Source: Haloarcula halophila
GTDB taxonomy: Archaea > Halobacteriota > Halobacteria > Halobacteriales > Haloarculaceae
NCBI RefSeq assembly: GCF_029278565.1
Contig: NZ_CP119559.1
Coordinates: forward strand, 310,001 to 374,000
Length of the DNA stretch: 64,000 nucleotides
Direction: 5' to 3'
Of this stretch, positions 43,286 through 53,127 are shown in pieces. The notes under the pieces are model-generated. The model was not told the origin of the DNA. It saw only the letters and a list, made by a program, of their open reading frames with translations, and did not search any database. The stretch's first letter is position 1; each line of letters opens with the position of its first letter. The translations under genes and the position numbers were made by a program.

Positions 43286-45084
43286 CAGAGATCACCTCGA
43301 CGGCGGAGGAAGGCCAGTTCCGCGAGGAGGAGGAGTGCGGCCAGCGCGACGGCGATCGGCGTGAGATCGACCGACTGTTGCTGCGTGGTCGTCTCGCCGT
43401 CCCCGGTCTCGGTGGCGATGTCCTCGATCGACGGTGCCGTGACGTTCGATTCGGCCTGTGAGAGCAACGCCGCACTGTAGCGCTGCCCCCCGGCGGCGTA
43501 GTAGCCCTGTGTATCGAGCAGGGTGTTGCCAGTGACCGCGCTCCCGTCCGGACGGGTGATCGTCGCGTTCGCACCCAGCGTGAGGCGTTGTCCGGTCTGT
43601 CGGTTCAGCGTCGCCGCCTGTGGCCGGTCGGCCAGGAAGAAGACGGCGCGTTTCCAGAACACCGGATATCGGTACCCGTCCTCGAACGCCGAACCGTCCG
43701 AGAGATAGCCGTAGTACAACACCCGACCCGCACCGCGGTTCCCGACGGCCAGCAGCGGCGAGCCGTCGTCGAAGGTGACCAGCGACTGCGCGTCGCTGGC
43801 GTTCCCGCTGACGTACTGCTCCGGCACCGGGAAGTCGAACCCTTCGGTCACGGGGTGGCGAGTGATCGAGCCCAACTGTGGGTCCTCGCGGACTCCATCG
43901 GGATCGATCGCCAGCAGGTCGCCGTAGCCGACCTGTCCCACGTCCGGTTGGGCGACGATCGCGACACCGCCGCCGTTGGCTGCCGTGCTTCGGGCGGATT
44001 CGATCGTGCTGTCGAGGACCGCGTCCGCCCGCACGTCGCCGAAGACGAACACGTCGTAGGCGTCGTTGACCGTCGTCGGCGGTCGCTTGACGGTCAGCGA
44101 GACCGCGTCGTTGACCTCCAGGGCGGTCACGAGATACCGGTTGGGGTCGTTCGTCAGTAAGAGGACGTCGACCGTCGGGGTCGACGGTGCCGCGACCGGG
44201 ACGGTGTCGTCGGTCGGGAAGTCGTCGTCACCGGAGAGTTCGGCGGTCGCACCGTCGGTCGGGAGCGGGAACGAGACGGACTCGGCGTCGCCAGGTGCCG
44301 GGCTGATCGACGCCGACTGCCCGGCGAAACTGACCGTCCGCTCGGCCGTCGCCGTCCCGAAGTTCGCCGCGGTCAGCGTGACTCGCTGCTCGGTGACGTC
44401 CCGGGCGACGAAGCCGACGTTGTCACCACCGCCGCCGTCGAACTGCCGGAGTTCGACGGTCGCACCGCGAGCGCGGGTCGCCCGAACCGCCGACCGCCAA
44501 CTGCTCTCGTCGACGAAGTCACTCAGGACGACGACACGGCTGTCGGGACCGACGGTCGAACCGGCCCGCGAGATCGCGCTCCGGAGGTCGCCCGGTCCGT
44601 CGGTCACCGACAGTGTCGCGATCGCTTCTTCGGCCCGCTGGGCCGGCGCATCGTCGACGACGGTCGTCGTCTCCGCGCCGGTGACGATCAGTGTCGTCTC
44701 CGTCCCCAGCGCGTCGCTGGCGGCGGCTCTGGCAGCGGTAAACCGCGTCCCACTGCCGGTGTCGGTCGCCATGCTGGCGCTCGCGTCGAGCACGACGACC
44801 GTCGAGGCCGCCGAGCGCTCCTGGGCGATCGATGCCGTCGGCGACGCCAGTGAGAGCGCGAGCACGACGATCACGAGCACCTGCAACAGGAACAGCAGGT
44901 TCCGGGTGAGTCGTTCGAGGACGGGAGTCGCCCCGCCGTCCCCCTCGTCGGCAGCAAGGAACTGCAGCGTCGGTAGCCGTAGCTCACGCGGGTCCGGCTT
45001 GATCAGATAGAGGACGACCAGCGGGACCAGTGCGAGGAGGGCAACGAGACCGGTCGGAGTCTGGAACGCGTCGGCGAGTTGCAT
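43285..45084 (-). CDS. BatA-like VWA membrane protein, first gene of MoxR operon
   Basis: A 599-aa protein. The N-terminal BatA segment (TPTGLVALLALVPLVVLYLI then KPDPRELRLPTLQFL) and a second TM (LFLLQVLVIVVLALSLASPT) precede a VWA domain with MIDAS-type STVVVLDASASMATDTGSG. A long extracellular region follows, with a C-terminal TM before FLRRRGDL. It shares one base with the next gene. It heads a six-gene operon (BatA-like, VWA, coiled coil, TM protein, MoxR, DUF58). Confidence 0.88.
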   Translation of the reverse strand: MQLADAFQTPTGLVALLALVPLVVLYLIKPDPRELRLPTLQFLAADEGDGGATPVLERLTRNLLFLLQVLVIVVLALSLASPTASIAQERSAASTVVVLDASASMATDTGSGTRFTAARAAASDALGTETTLIVTGAETTTVVDDAPAQRAEEAIATLSVTDGPGDLRSAISRAGSTVGPDSRVVVLSDFVDESSWRSAVRATRARGATVELRQFDGGGGDNVGFVARDVTEQRVTLTAANFGTATAERTVSFAGQSASISPAPGDAESVSFPLPTDGATAELSGDDDFPTDDTVPVAAPSTPTVDVLLLTNDPNRYLVTALEVNDAVSLTVKRPPTTVNDAYDVFVFGDVRADAVLDSTIESARSTAANGGGVAIVAQPDVGQVGYGDLLAIDPDGVREDPQLGSITRHPVTEGFDFPVPEQYVSGNASDAQSLVTFDDGSPLLAVGNRGAGRVLYYGYLSDGSAFEDGYRYPVFWKRAVFFLADRPQAATLNRQTGQRLTLGANATITRPDGSAVTGNTLLDTQGYYAAGGQRYSAALLSQAESNVTAPSIEDIATETGDGETTTQQQSVDLTPIAVALAALLLLAELAFLRRRGDL

Positions 45085-45175
45085 CGTCTCAGGGGAGCGG
45101 CGTACTCACCGGATTTTCTGCGGGCGAATAGATAAAGGCGGGGTTTACTTCAGTCGCGTTTTGAGAGGGCCTCTC

Positions 45176-45502
45176 TCAGAACTGATACCGACGGTCGTCG
45201 TTGTCCTGCTGTTGGGGAAACTGGTTGCCCGCCATCTGATCGTAGGTCATCCCCGAGAGATACTCGTCGTAGGTACAGTCGTAGCCCGACCGGAGATGAA
45301 AGTCGAGGGTCCCTCTGTCGACGATCGACTGGAAGTACGTATGGATCGCAGTCCGGACGAGTTCGTCGGTGTCTTCGGGATCGAGTGCGGCGACGAGCAT
45401 CGCGAGTTCGTGGCGCGTCTGCCGGTCGGTATCGACTGTGAGCCTCTCGCCGTGTTCGCTGTGTGCCGATTCGATATCGTCCTGTAGGTCCTCAAGCGTC
45501 AT
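45176..45502 (-). CDS. Conserved-looking acidic protein, unknown
   Basis: A 108-aa acidic protein from ATG 45502: MTLEDLQDDIESAHSEHGER, QTRHELAMLVAALDPEDTDE, LVRTAIHTYFQSIVDRGTLD, then a short tail. The composition is haloarchaeal and helical. It is divergent from the histidine kinase at 45641. No family name assigned. Confidence 0.7.
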   Translation of the reverse strand: MTLEDLQDDIESAHSEHGERLTVDTDRQTRHELAMLVAALDPEDTDELVRTAIHTYFQSIVDRGTLDFHLRSGYDCTYDEYLSGMTYDQMAGNQFPQQQDNDDRRYQF

Positions 45503-45640
45503 ATCGTACCGTTCGGGGGAACGGCCAAACACCTTGTGTCTCGCCGGGCGACTCTCGGCTAGCCGTGTGGTTCGTTGGTGTACCGCAACATTATTGCAAG
45601 TCGGCTGGGATTATCAAGTGTTGTTGTCGGGCCGGCGAGT

Positions 45641-47521
45641 ATGACAGGACCAGACGGCGGTCAGGATCAGGAGGCACCCTCGTCAGCGACCGCTGTTGTC
45701 GATCCGGTCGTTCCCGAAGCAGTACGGCGGAGCTACGCCGCGAAGTTCACGCTCTCGCTGGTCGTCGTCATCCTCCTCGTCGCGCTGGTCGGAACAGCCA
45801 GCTATCTACAGGTTCGTGATACGTCCCAGGCGACGGCAACCGAGAACCTGCAATCGAGCGCCCAACTCCGCGCCGAGGCGGTCGACGAGTGGCATTCGAA
45901 CATGCGAACACAGGCACGCGCGTTCTCGGTGTCGGGAGTCTACGAGAACGGGACGACAGCACAGATCGACACATACATCGAGCGCGTCCCGGCCCCGACA
46001 GCCGAGCGCCAGGTACAACTCCACTACGTCGATACGTCGGGTCCATCTGACGTGATCGCCGCGAGTACGGTCGACCGGTTCGAGGGGCAGTCGACCAGGA
46101 TGATCGATACCACACTCGCGGACACCGTCCGGCGAGCCCAGTCAGCCGACGATCCCGACGCTGTCGTCCTGTCGAACACGTCGTATCGGACGCGGGACGA
46201 CCCCGAGATGGCGTTCGCGAGTCCGGTTACCGGTGGCGACGGCGTCCTGGTCGTCGTCAGCGTCTTCTCCGACGACCTGCCCTCGTTCGACGATCAGCGA
46301 GCGGCGTTCACCACGACGATCATCGACGACTCGGGGTCACCCGTGCTGGGACCGGGCCTGGCAGCGTCGGAGTACGATCCGGGACCAGGGCTTCCGGACG
46401 GTTCGGGGACCCGTCCGTCGACCGCACAGACCGCGGATCGTGTGTACGCCTACGCACCGATCGACGGGGTGGACTGGATCGCCGTGACTACAGTCGAGCG
46501 ATCGGAGCTGTTCCGGGCGAGCAGGACGATCAGACACAGTATCGTCGTGGTCATCTTCACCAGCGTCGTTTCGCTGAGTGCCGTGGCGGTCGTCCTCGGC
46601 CGACAGACAGTCACGCCGCTGGTAACGCTCCGACAACGGATCGAAGCGATGGAAGCGGGGACACTCGACGTCGATCTCTCGACGGCTCGGACAGACGAGA
46701 TCGGCCGGCTCTACACCGCCTTCGGTAACATGCGGGACGCGCTTCGGGGACAGATCCGGGAGGCACGCGAAGCCCGGGAGGAGGCCGAACAGTCGCGCCA
46801 GGAGATGGAGCGCCAGAACGACCGCCTCGACCAGTTCGCCTCGACACTGAGCCACGACCTCCGGAACCCGCTTGCGGTCGCCCGCGGACACGTCGAGTTG
46901 CTCTCGGCCCGTCTCGACGGGTTCGACGACGACTCCGACGACCCGGCGGAACTACTCGAACACGTCGACACGATCGAGGACGCCCACGACCGGATCGACT
47001 CGATCATTCAGGACGTGCTCACGCTGACCCGGGAAGGTGAAAGCGTCGAGGAGACGGCACCGGTCGAACTCGAACAGGTCGCTCGCGAGGCGTGGGCGAA
47101 CATCGACAGCAAGGACGCGACGCTTTCGGTCACCGGCACGCGGACCTTCGAGGCCGACCGGACGCGGCTCCTGCGAGCCTTCGAGAACCTCTTCCGGAAC
47201 GCGATCGACCACGTCGGACCGGCAGTCTCGGTCGAGGTCCGTCTGACCGCTGGGGGGTTCAGCGTCGTCGACGACGGCCCTGGTATCCCAGGCGAGGCCG
47301 TCGACGACCTCTTCGAGTACGGCCGGACGACCAGCGACGAGGGGACCGGGATCGGGCTCTCGATCGTCAAGACCATCGCCGAGGCCCACGGGTGGCGCCT
47401 CTACGTCGATACGACCTACGAGGACGGCGCGATGTTCGTCTTCGACGACGTCTTCGACGAGGACGACCCCGACTGGTACGACAGCGAGTTCGAGTGGGTC
47501 GAACTCGCGGCCGACGACTGA
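45641..47521 (+). CDS. Sensor histidine kinase (Cache-HAMP-HisKA-HATPase)
   Basis: A 626-aa membrane kinase from ATG 45641. TM1 (AAKFTLSLVVVILLVALVGT), a Cache-like sensor ending VYAYAPIDGVDWIAVTTVER, TM2 (HSIVVVIFTSVVSLSAVAVV), HAMP (EAMEAGTLDVDLSTARTDEI). A HisKA helix follows with phospho-His in FASTLSHDLRNPLAVARGH, then the HATPase N-box FENLFRNAIDH and G-box DDGPGIP ... GTGIGLSIVKTIAEAH. The sensor-HAMP half is visibly paralogous to the transducer at 4986. No response regulator is adjacent. Confidence 0.93.
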   Translation: MTGPDGGQDQEAPSSATAVVDPVVPEAVRRSYAAKFTLSLVVVILLVALVGTASYLQVRDTSQATATENLQSSAQLRAEAVDEWHSNMRTQARAFSVSGVYENGTTAQIDTYIERVPAPTAERQVQLHYVDTSGPSDVIAASTVDRFEGQSTRMIDTTLADTVRRAQSADDPDAVVLSNTSYRTRDDPEMAFASPVTGGDGVLVVVSVFSDDLPSFDDQRAAFTTTIIDDSGSPVLGPGLAASEYDPGPGLPDGSGTRPSTAQTADRVYAYAPIDGVDWIAVTTVERSELFRASRTIRHSIVVVIFTSVVSLSAVAVVLGRQTVTPLVTLRQRIEAMEAGTLDVDLSTARTDEIGRLYTAFGNMRDALRGQIREAREAREEAEQSRQEMERQNDRLDQFASTLSHDLRNPLAVARGHVELLSARLDGFDDDSDDPAELLEHVDTIEDAHDRIDSIIQDVLTLTREGESVEETAPVELEQVAREAWANIDSKDATLSVTGTRTFEADRTRLLRAFENLFRNAIDHVGPAVSVEVRLTAGGFSVVDDGPGIPGEAVDDLFEYGRTTSDEGTGIGLSIVKTIAEAHGWRLYVDTTYEDGAMFVFDDVFDEDDPDWYDSEFEWVELAADD

Positions 47522-47561
47522 CCGCCACACACAAGCCCCGACGGCCGTTAGACGGGAAGCG

Positions 47562-48488
47562 ATGACCGAGCAGTCCGAACCGGCGACACACCTCCCGGCC
47601 GATGTCGACGCCGTCCAGACGGCTCTCGTCGAGTGGTACGAGGACGACCACCGGGCGTTCCCCTGGCGGGAGACCGAGGACCCCTACGAGATTCTCGTCT
47701 CCGAGGTGATGAGCCAGCAGACGCAACTGAACCGTGTCGTCGACGCCTGGACGGAGTTCCTCGATCGGTGGCCGACCGCCGCCGACCTCTCGGCCGCCGA
47801 CCGCGCCGACGTCGTCTCGTTCTGGACGGACCACTCTCTGGGATACAACAACCGCGCGAAGTACCTCCACGAGGCCGCCCGCCAGATCACCGAGGACCGC
47901 GACGGCGAGTGGCCACGCGACCCCGACGGACTGTCGGAGTTGATGGGCGTCGGGCCGTACACGGCAAACGCCGTCGCCTCCTTCGCGTTCAACAACGGGG
48001 ACGCGGTCGTCGACACCAACGTCAAACGGGTCCTCTATCGCGCGTTCGACGTGCCCGACGAGGACGACGTTTTCGAGCGGGTAGCGTCGGCACTCATGCC
48101 CGCCGGGGAGTCCCGGGTCTGGAACAACGCCGTCATGGAACTCGGCGGCGTGGCCTGCGGGAAGAAACCCCGGTGCGACGAGGAAGGCTGTCCGTGGCGC
48201 GAGTGGTGTCACGCCTACCAGACCGGCGACTTCACCGCGCCAGATGTCCCCGAACAACCGAGTTTCGAGGGGAGTCGACGGCAGTTTCGCGGGCGGATCG
48301 TCAGCGTCCTCAGCGATCACGGCGAACTGGCTGTCGACGACCTGGGGCCGCGAATCCGCGTCGACTACGTTCCGGACAGCGACGGTGAAGGAAGCCGGGA
48401 GTGGCTCGCTGGGCTGCTCTCGGATCTCGACCGTGACGGACTGGTGGCGTTCGACGAAGGGGCCGGAACGGTCGCCCTCAGTCGGTAA
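47562..48488 (+). CDS. mutY: A/G-specific adenine DNA glycosylase
   Basis: Removes adenine mispaired with 8-oxoguanine. The 308-aa protein has ILVSEVMSQQTQLNRVV with the catalytic Glu, the helix-hairpin-helix LMGVGPYTANAVASF, catalytic Asp in AVVDTNVKRVLYR, and the [4Fe-4S] cysteines in CGKKPRCDEEGCPWREWC. The C-terminal 65 residues form a winged-helix-like segment (FRGRIVSVLSDHGELAVDDL) instead of the bacterial NUDIX-type domain. It stands alone between the kinase and the FMN reductase. Confidence 0.95.
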   Translation: MTEQSEPATHLPADVDAVQTALVEWYEDDHRAFPWRETEDPYEILVSEVMSQQTQLNRVVDAWTEFLDRWPTAADLSAADRADVVSFWTDHSLGYNNRAKYLHEAARQITEDRDGEWPRDPDGLSELMGVGPYTANAVASFAFNNGDAVVDTNVKRVLYRAFDVPDEDDVFERVASALMPAGESRVWNNAVMELGGVACGKKPRCDEEGCPWREWCHAYQTGDFTAPDVPEQPSFEGSRRQFRGRIVSVLSDHGELAVDDLGPRIRVDYVPDSDGEGSREWLAGLLSDLDRDGLVAFDEGAGTVALSR

Positions 48489-48646
48489 GCCCGGCTCACC
48501 GATGGGTTCGAATCACTCGTTCCCCAGAGATCGTCGGCGTTCGTGGACGTGAACATCTCCGTACGCGCGCACGAGGAATCGATGGCGCGACCCAGGGATA
48601 TCGGAACGACGGTACCACTTTACCGGCTCCGAACGGACGCAAGAAC

Positions 48647-49225
48647 ATGTCCAGACCACACGTCGTCGGTCTCGCCGGAAGTCTCCGGGAGGGGAGTTAC
48701 ACCCGCGTCGGAATCAGTCGTGCCCTCGATGCCGCCGAAGAGGCGGGCGCAACGACGGAACTGCTCGACCTCAGAGAGTACGATCTCCCGGTGTTCGACG
48801 CCGATCACCGCGAGGCCGGCGATGCCGTCGCGCTGATGGACGCCATCTACGAGGCCGACACGATCCTGCTGGGGACGCCAGTGTATCACGGCTCGTACTC
48901 GGCGCCGCTGAAGAACGCGCTCGATTACTGTGGTTTCGACGAGTTCGAGCACAAGACGGTCGGATTGTTGGCAGTGGCTGGCGGAGGGTTCCCCATCACC
49001 GCTTTGGACCACCTTCGGTCGGTCTGTCGGTCGCTGAACTGCTGGGTGATTCCCCACCAAGCGGCCATCCCGCGGGCCAGAAACAGTATCGAGGACGGAC
49101 GGATCGTCGACGAGGCCATCACGGAACGGGTCGATACGCTCGGCGAGGAGGCGGTCACGTACGCCAACATCGAACCCGATCCGCCGTGTTTCGAGAGCAC
49201 CGAGAACATCGGTGCCGACGACTGA
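48647..49225 (+). CDS. NADPH-dependent FMN reductase
   Basis: A 192-aa flavodoxin-fold protein. VVGLAGSLREGSYTRVGISR is the phosphate loop and ILLGTPVYHGSYSAPLKNAL the second FMN contact of the SsuE/ArsH-like NADPH:FMN reductase family. The C-terminus (ERVDTLGEEAVTYANIEP) is family-typical. It likely supplies reduced flavin or reduces quinones. No operon partner. Confidence 0.92.
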   Translation: MSRPHVVGLAGSLREGSYTRVGISRALDAAEEAGATTELLDLREYDLPVFDADHREAGDAVALMDAIYEADTILLGTPVYHGSYSAPLKNALDYCGFDEFEHKTVGLLAVAGGGFPITALDHLRSVCRSLNCWVIPHQAAIPRARNSIEDGRIVDEAITERVDTLGEEAVTYANIEPDPPCFESTENIGADD

Positions 49226-49272
49226 CGGTCGCAGACGGAACCGTCAAATCAGGCGCTTCCTAACTGAGGCCT

Positions 49273-49893
49273 GTGACCCAGTGGGTAGAGAACCCGACCG
49301 GCGGTCGCGAGCGCGGACCGGTCGCCGTCCTGCGTGCCTGGGGGGAAGTGCTCGTCCGACCGCGGCGGTTCTTCCGGACCGGCGTGGCACCGGGCGACCA
49401 GGCACCCGGACTCGTCTTCGCCGCGATGGTCGTCATGGCCGAGGAACTGAGCCGCGTCGCCGTCGCGAGACTGGCCACGCAGGGAGTCGTCTCGACCGGT
49501 CCCTTCACGTACCCCGGCGTCGCGGAGTTCTCCCCGGCGATCGCGCTCCTCGTGTTGCTGGCCATCGGGATGTTCGTCATGCCGGCGACCGTCCATCTGA
49601 CGGCGGCGCTCCAGACGCTGTTCCTCGTCGTCGGCGCGCCCGACCGGGGTGGGATCAGCGAGACCGTTCAGGTCATGTGTTACGCGATGGCACCGTGTCT
49701 GTTGGCCGGCCTTCCGTTCCCCGAACTCAGAGTGTTCGTCGCAGTCTGGGGCGGGGTACTGTACGTCACCGGACTGTCGGTGGTCCACGACCTCTCGCTC
49801 CCGCGGGCGGCCGTCCTCGGTGCGCTCCCCGCCGTGATCGTCTTCGGCTACGGCTTCCGTGGCGTCCTCGCTGCCGGTGTCCTGCTCGGATGA
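49273..49893 (+). CDS. Yip1-domain membrane protein
   Basis: A 206-aa protein from GTG 49273 with about five TM helices and the N-terminal motif EVLVRPRRFFRTGVAPGDQA typical of haloarchaeal Yip1/YIF1-type proteins. The central GGISETVQVMCYAMAPCLLA fits the family. Function in archaea unknown. Confidence 0.85.
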   Translation: MTQWVENPTGGRERGPVAVLRAWGEVLVRPRRFFRTGVAPGDQAPGLVFAAMVVMAEELSRVAVARLATQGVVSTGPFTYPGVAEFSPAIALLVLLAIGMFVMPATVHLTAALQTLFLVVGAPDRGGISETVQVMCYAMAPCLLAGLPFPELRVFVAVWGGVLYVTGLSVVHDLSLPRAAVLGALPAVIVFGYGFRGVLAAGVLLG

Positions 49894-49929
49894 GTCGCCT
49901 TTAGGTGGCTGGTGGTCCCAGAGACGGAC

Positions 49930-50193
49930 ATGCTCACGCTGGACATCGACGACTTCATGCTCGAACTGAAAGACGGCGCGTTCAAGAACGTCGGCCCCGC
50001 CAACAAGCAGGCGACGATCAAACTGTACGACGTCGAGGGCGTCGACGTCCGCGAGTACGGCGACAAGCGCGTCAAGCTCGCCTTCGAGGACGAACAGGGC
50101 AGCGAAGTCGAGGTCGCGCTGTTTCCCGAACAACTGGAGGCGCTCTCCGCGGGGTTGGACGCGCTCCGCGAGGAGAGTGACATCGTCGACTGA
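49930..50193 (+). CDS. Small haloarchaeal protein, unknown
   Basis: An 87-aa acidic protein from ATG 49930: MLTLDIDDFMLELKDGAFKN, ATIKLYDVEGVDVREYGDKR, EVEVALFPEQLEALSAGLDA. The composition and regular strand/helix pattern support a real gene. No family recognised. Confidence 0.75.
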   Translation: MLTLDIDDFMLELKDGAFKNVGPANKQATIKLYDVEGVDVREYGDKRVKLAFEDEQGSEVEVALFPEQLEALSAGLDALREESDIVD

Positions 50194-50258
50194 GTTCCCC
50201 CTGGATTGGCGGGCGGAATCCGACAACAGTTTTAGGCCCGAACCGTTTTCACCGAGCA

Positions 50259-52478
50259 ATGGGTTCGTGTATCATCTGTGGCACCTCCGTCGAGGGTCAC
50301 ATCTGTGACCTCCACGAGGAGGATGCATTGTTCGAATTCCGCGGGAATCGCCCGGATCAACTGACAGTCGGTCGTTACTATCGCGGCAAAGTGGACGGAT
50401 TCGCCGAGTTCGGCGTCTTCGTCGATATCGGTGACAGCGTGACCGGTCTCCTCCACCGCAGTGAGCTGGATCGACGGCTCGACTCCCTGGATTGGGAGCC
50501 CGGCGACGACGTCTACGTCCAGGTCACCAACGTTCGGGACAACGGCAACGTCGACCTCGGCTGGTCGATCCGACAGGCCGAACGGGAGTTCCGCGGTCAT
50601 CTCGTCGACGATCCCGACATCGGGCACGCCGTCCTGCTCGAAGAAACAGACGACGGCGAGGAGGCCTCGGCTGAGGGAAATGAAGACGACGGTGGGTCGA
50701 CCACACAGACGGCCGACGGCGGCGCCACACAGGTCGAAGCGTCCGCTGGCGGTGTAAGCCCCGCCGGGGACGCCGATCGCGTCGCAGGTGCCGGCGGCAG
50801 CGTCGGCGAGACGAGCGACGACGACGCGACCGATACCGTCGACGACACGGCGGACGACCGACCGAGCGCGGAAGGTGGGCAAGACGACGAGAGTTCGAAC
50901 GCCGACGACGATACAGCGGACGAGCCTCCCACAGAGGAAGAGCAGACGGCCGAAGACGACGAGTCCGCCGTCGAGTACGAGGACGCGACCGTCGGCGAGC
51001 TATCCGACCGTGTCGGCGACGACATCCGACTCGAAGGGACAGTCGTCGGGATCCGACAGACCTCTGGTCCGACCGTCTTCGAACTGCAGGACTCGACCGG
51101 GACCGTCGACTGTGCGGCCTTCGTCGAAGCCGGCGTCCGCGCCTACCCCGAGGTCGAAGAGGGCGACGTGGTCCGACTGGAAGGCGACGTCCGCGAGCGA
51201 CGCGGTGAACTCCAGGTCGAGACCGAGACGCTGACCGTCCTCGAAGGCGAGGAGCGAGAAGCGGTCGAACAGCGACTGGCCGACGCGCTCGACGACGAGG
51301 CACGGCCGGACGCCGTCGAATCCCTGGCCGAAGACGCCGCGATCGCGGCGCTGTCGGGCGAACTCGTCGAGGCCGCGACACAGATCCGCAAGGCGGTCCT
51401 CACCGACCGGCCGGTCATCGTCCGTCACGCCAACACGGCCGACGGCTACCTGGCCGGGAGCGCGCTCGAACGCGCGACGCTCCCGCTGGTCCGGGAGCAA
51501 CACCGCCGTGACGACGCCCAGTACCACTACTTCGACCGCCGGCCCCTGGAGGGCGGCGTCTACGACATGGACGACGCCACCAAGGACACGACGACGATGC
51601 TGGACAACCGGGAACGCCACGGCGAGGACCTCCCGTTGTTCGTCTTCGTCGCCGCCGGTGGCACCCGTGAGAGCCTGGACGGGTTCGACCTGCTCGACGT
51701 CTATGGCGCACCCAGCATCGTCATCGACGATGTCGATGTCGACGAGACGGTCACCGAAGCCGTCGATGCCGTCGTCGCACCGTCCGTCGTCGACGCCCCC
51801 GAGACGACCGCGACCGCGCTGGCTGCCAACGTCGCGGCTCACGTCAACGACGACGTTCGGGCGGACCTGATGCATCTCCCCGCAGTGAGCTTCTGGGAAG
51901 GTGCGCCGACTGCCTATCTCGACGCCGCGACCGACGCCGGCTACGACGCCGAGGCGGTCACGCAGCTCCGCGAAGCCGTCGCGCTGGAGGCCCACTACCA
52001 GTCCTACGAGGACAAGCGCGAACTGATCACCGACCTCGTGTTCGGCGACGACGAGGACGACGTGGGCGGGCTGGCCGGTCACATCGCCGAGCAGTTCCGC
52101 GAGAAGGTCGACGAAGAGGTCTCGACCGCCCGAGTCAACCTCGAACACCGGACCGTCAACGGGGCCGACATCGCGGTGCTCGACACCGACGCCTACGTCC
52201 ACCAGTACGAGTTCCCGCCCGAGACGCTCCTGCTTGACGAACTCCACCGGGAGATGAGCGAGGACACCGACGCGATCGTCGGGATCGCGACCGATACGCT
52301 GTACGTGCGAACCAACGCCGACGTCGACATCCACGACCTGTCGACCGAGATCGGCGAGTGGGTTCCCGAGGGCGGTGTCGCCACCCGGAGCGTCCGCGAG
52401 GGATCGATCCGGTTCCTGGCAGGTGCCCGGGACTCGGTGCTCGACGCGACGCTGGATCGACTGACCGACCGGCTTTAG
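50259..52478 (+). CDS. RecJ-like DHH-family protein with zinc knuckle, S1 and OB domains
   Basis: A 739-aa protein. Domains in order: a zinc knuckle (CIICGTSVEGHICDLH, 4-19), an S1 domain (about 36-105), an acidic linker, an OB-fold (about 245-330, IRLEGTVVGIRQTSGPTVFE) and the DHH core. Motif I is RHANTADGYLAG. Where active RecJ enzymes have DHH, this protein has SIVIDDVDVDE, so the signature is degenerate. This architecture belongs to the archaeal RecJ/GAN/Cdc45-like group. Exonuclease activity versus a structural replication or repair role cannot be decided here. Confidence 0.85.
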   Translation: MGSCIICGTSVEGHICDLHEEDALFEFRGNRPDQLTVGRYYRGKVDGFAEFGVFVDIGDSVTGLLHRSELDRRLDSLDWEPGDDVYVQVTNVRDNGNVDLGWSIRQAEREFRGHLVDDPDIGHAVLLEETDDGEEASAEGNEDDGGSTTQTADGGATQVEASAGGVSPAGDADRVAGAGGSVGETSDDDATDTVDDTADDRPSAEGGQDDESSNADDDTADEPPTEEEQTAEDDESAVEYEDATVGELSDRVGDDIRLEGTVVGIRQTSGPTVFELQDSTGTVDCAAFVEAGVRAYPEVEEGDVVRLEGDVRERRGELQVETETLTVLEGEEREAVEQRLADALDDEARPDAVESLAEDAAIAALSGELVEAATQIRKAVLTDRPVIVRHANTADGYLAGSALERATLPLVREQHRRDDAQYHYFDRRPLEGGVYDMDDATKDTTTMLDNRERHGEDLPLFVFVAAGGTRESLDGFDLLDVYGAPSIVIDDVDVDETVTEAVDAVVAPSVVDAPETTATALAANVAAHVNDDVRADLMHLPAVSFWEGAPTAYLDAATDAGYDAEAVTQLREAVALEAHYQSYEDKRELITDLVFGDDEDDVGGLAGHIAEQFREKVDEEVSTARVNLEHRTVNGADIAVLDTDAYVHQYEFPPETLLLDELHREMSEDTDAIVGIATDTLYVRTNADVDIHDLSTEIGEWVPEGGVATRSVREGSIRFLAGARDSVLDATLDRLTDRL

Positions 52479-52514
52479 ACAGGGCTTTTTCCTCCCGGCC
52501 GTTGTCCCCCGAGT

Positions 52515-53003
52515 ATGAGCGACGGCCCCGTCAACGCCGCCGATCTGGAGTGGACCGACTACGACCACGGCGACCGGCAGTTCAAACGCAAACGGCTGGG
52601 CGCCGCCGCTGGGGGAGCGAACCTCGGGACCAGTCTCTACGAGATTCCCGCCGGCAAACGGACCTGGCCGCCACACAGCCATTACGGCAACGAAGAAGCG
52701 ATCTTCGTCCTCGACGGCACCGGGACGCTGTTCCTGGGTATCGACGGCGAGTCCCACCCGCTCGAACCGGGCGATTACGTCGCCCTGCCGACCGGCGAGG
52801 AACACACCCACGAGGTCGAGGCAGGCGACGACGGCCTGCGCCTGCTCGTCGTCTCCGAGATGAACGATCCCGACATCACGTACATGCCAGGCCGGGGGGC
52901 GGTCCACCTCTTTGCCGGGGCGCCCCCGGGCGGCGATGCCGACGAGCGCGACCTCTCGACGATGCTCGATCTGGACGCGACACTGGACTACTGGGAGGAG
53001 TAA
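52515..53003 (+). CDS. Cupin-domain protein
   Basis: A 162-aa single cupin. Metal-site motifs are WPPHSHYGNEEAIFVLDGTG and PTGEEHTHEVEAGDDG. The C-terminus (VHLFAGAPPGGDADERD) extends beyond the barrel. Cupins of this kind bind a metal and act as isomerases, dioxygenases or storage-type proteins; the substrate is unknown. It starts 36 bp after the RecJ-like gene. Confidence 0.9.
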   Translation: MSDGPVNAADLEWTDYDHGDRQFKRKRLGAAAGGANLGTSLYEIPAGKRTWPPHSHYGNEEAIFVLDGTGTLFLGIDGESHPLEPGDYVALPTGEEHTHEVEAGDDGLRLLVVSEMNDPDITYMPGRGAVHLFAGAPPGGDADERDLSTMLDLDATLDYWEE

Positions 53004-53127
53004 ACGAACCCAGGTCGGCCGTCTCAGCACCGCATCGGATGGTTCGAGACAAATTCCAACCGTTTCGACTCAGCGGTACCCTTATCCTTCTCTCCCGTGT
53101 ATCGGAGCGATAGAGCATCCTCCCCCG

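Noticed and set aside
48489-48646. GGGTTCGAATC string suggesting a tRNA T-arm
   Set aside because: The flanking bases do not form a 5-bp T-stem and no cloverleaf partner arms are nearby.
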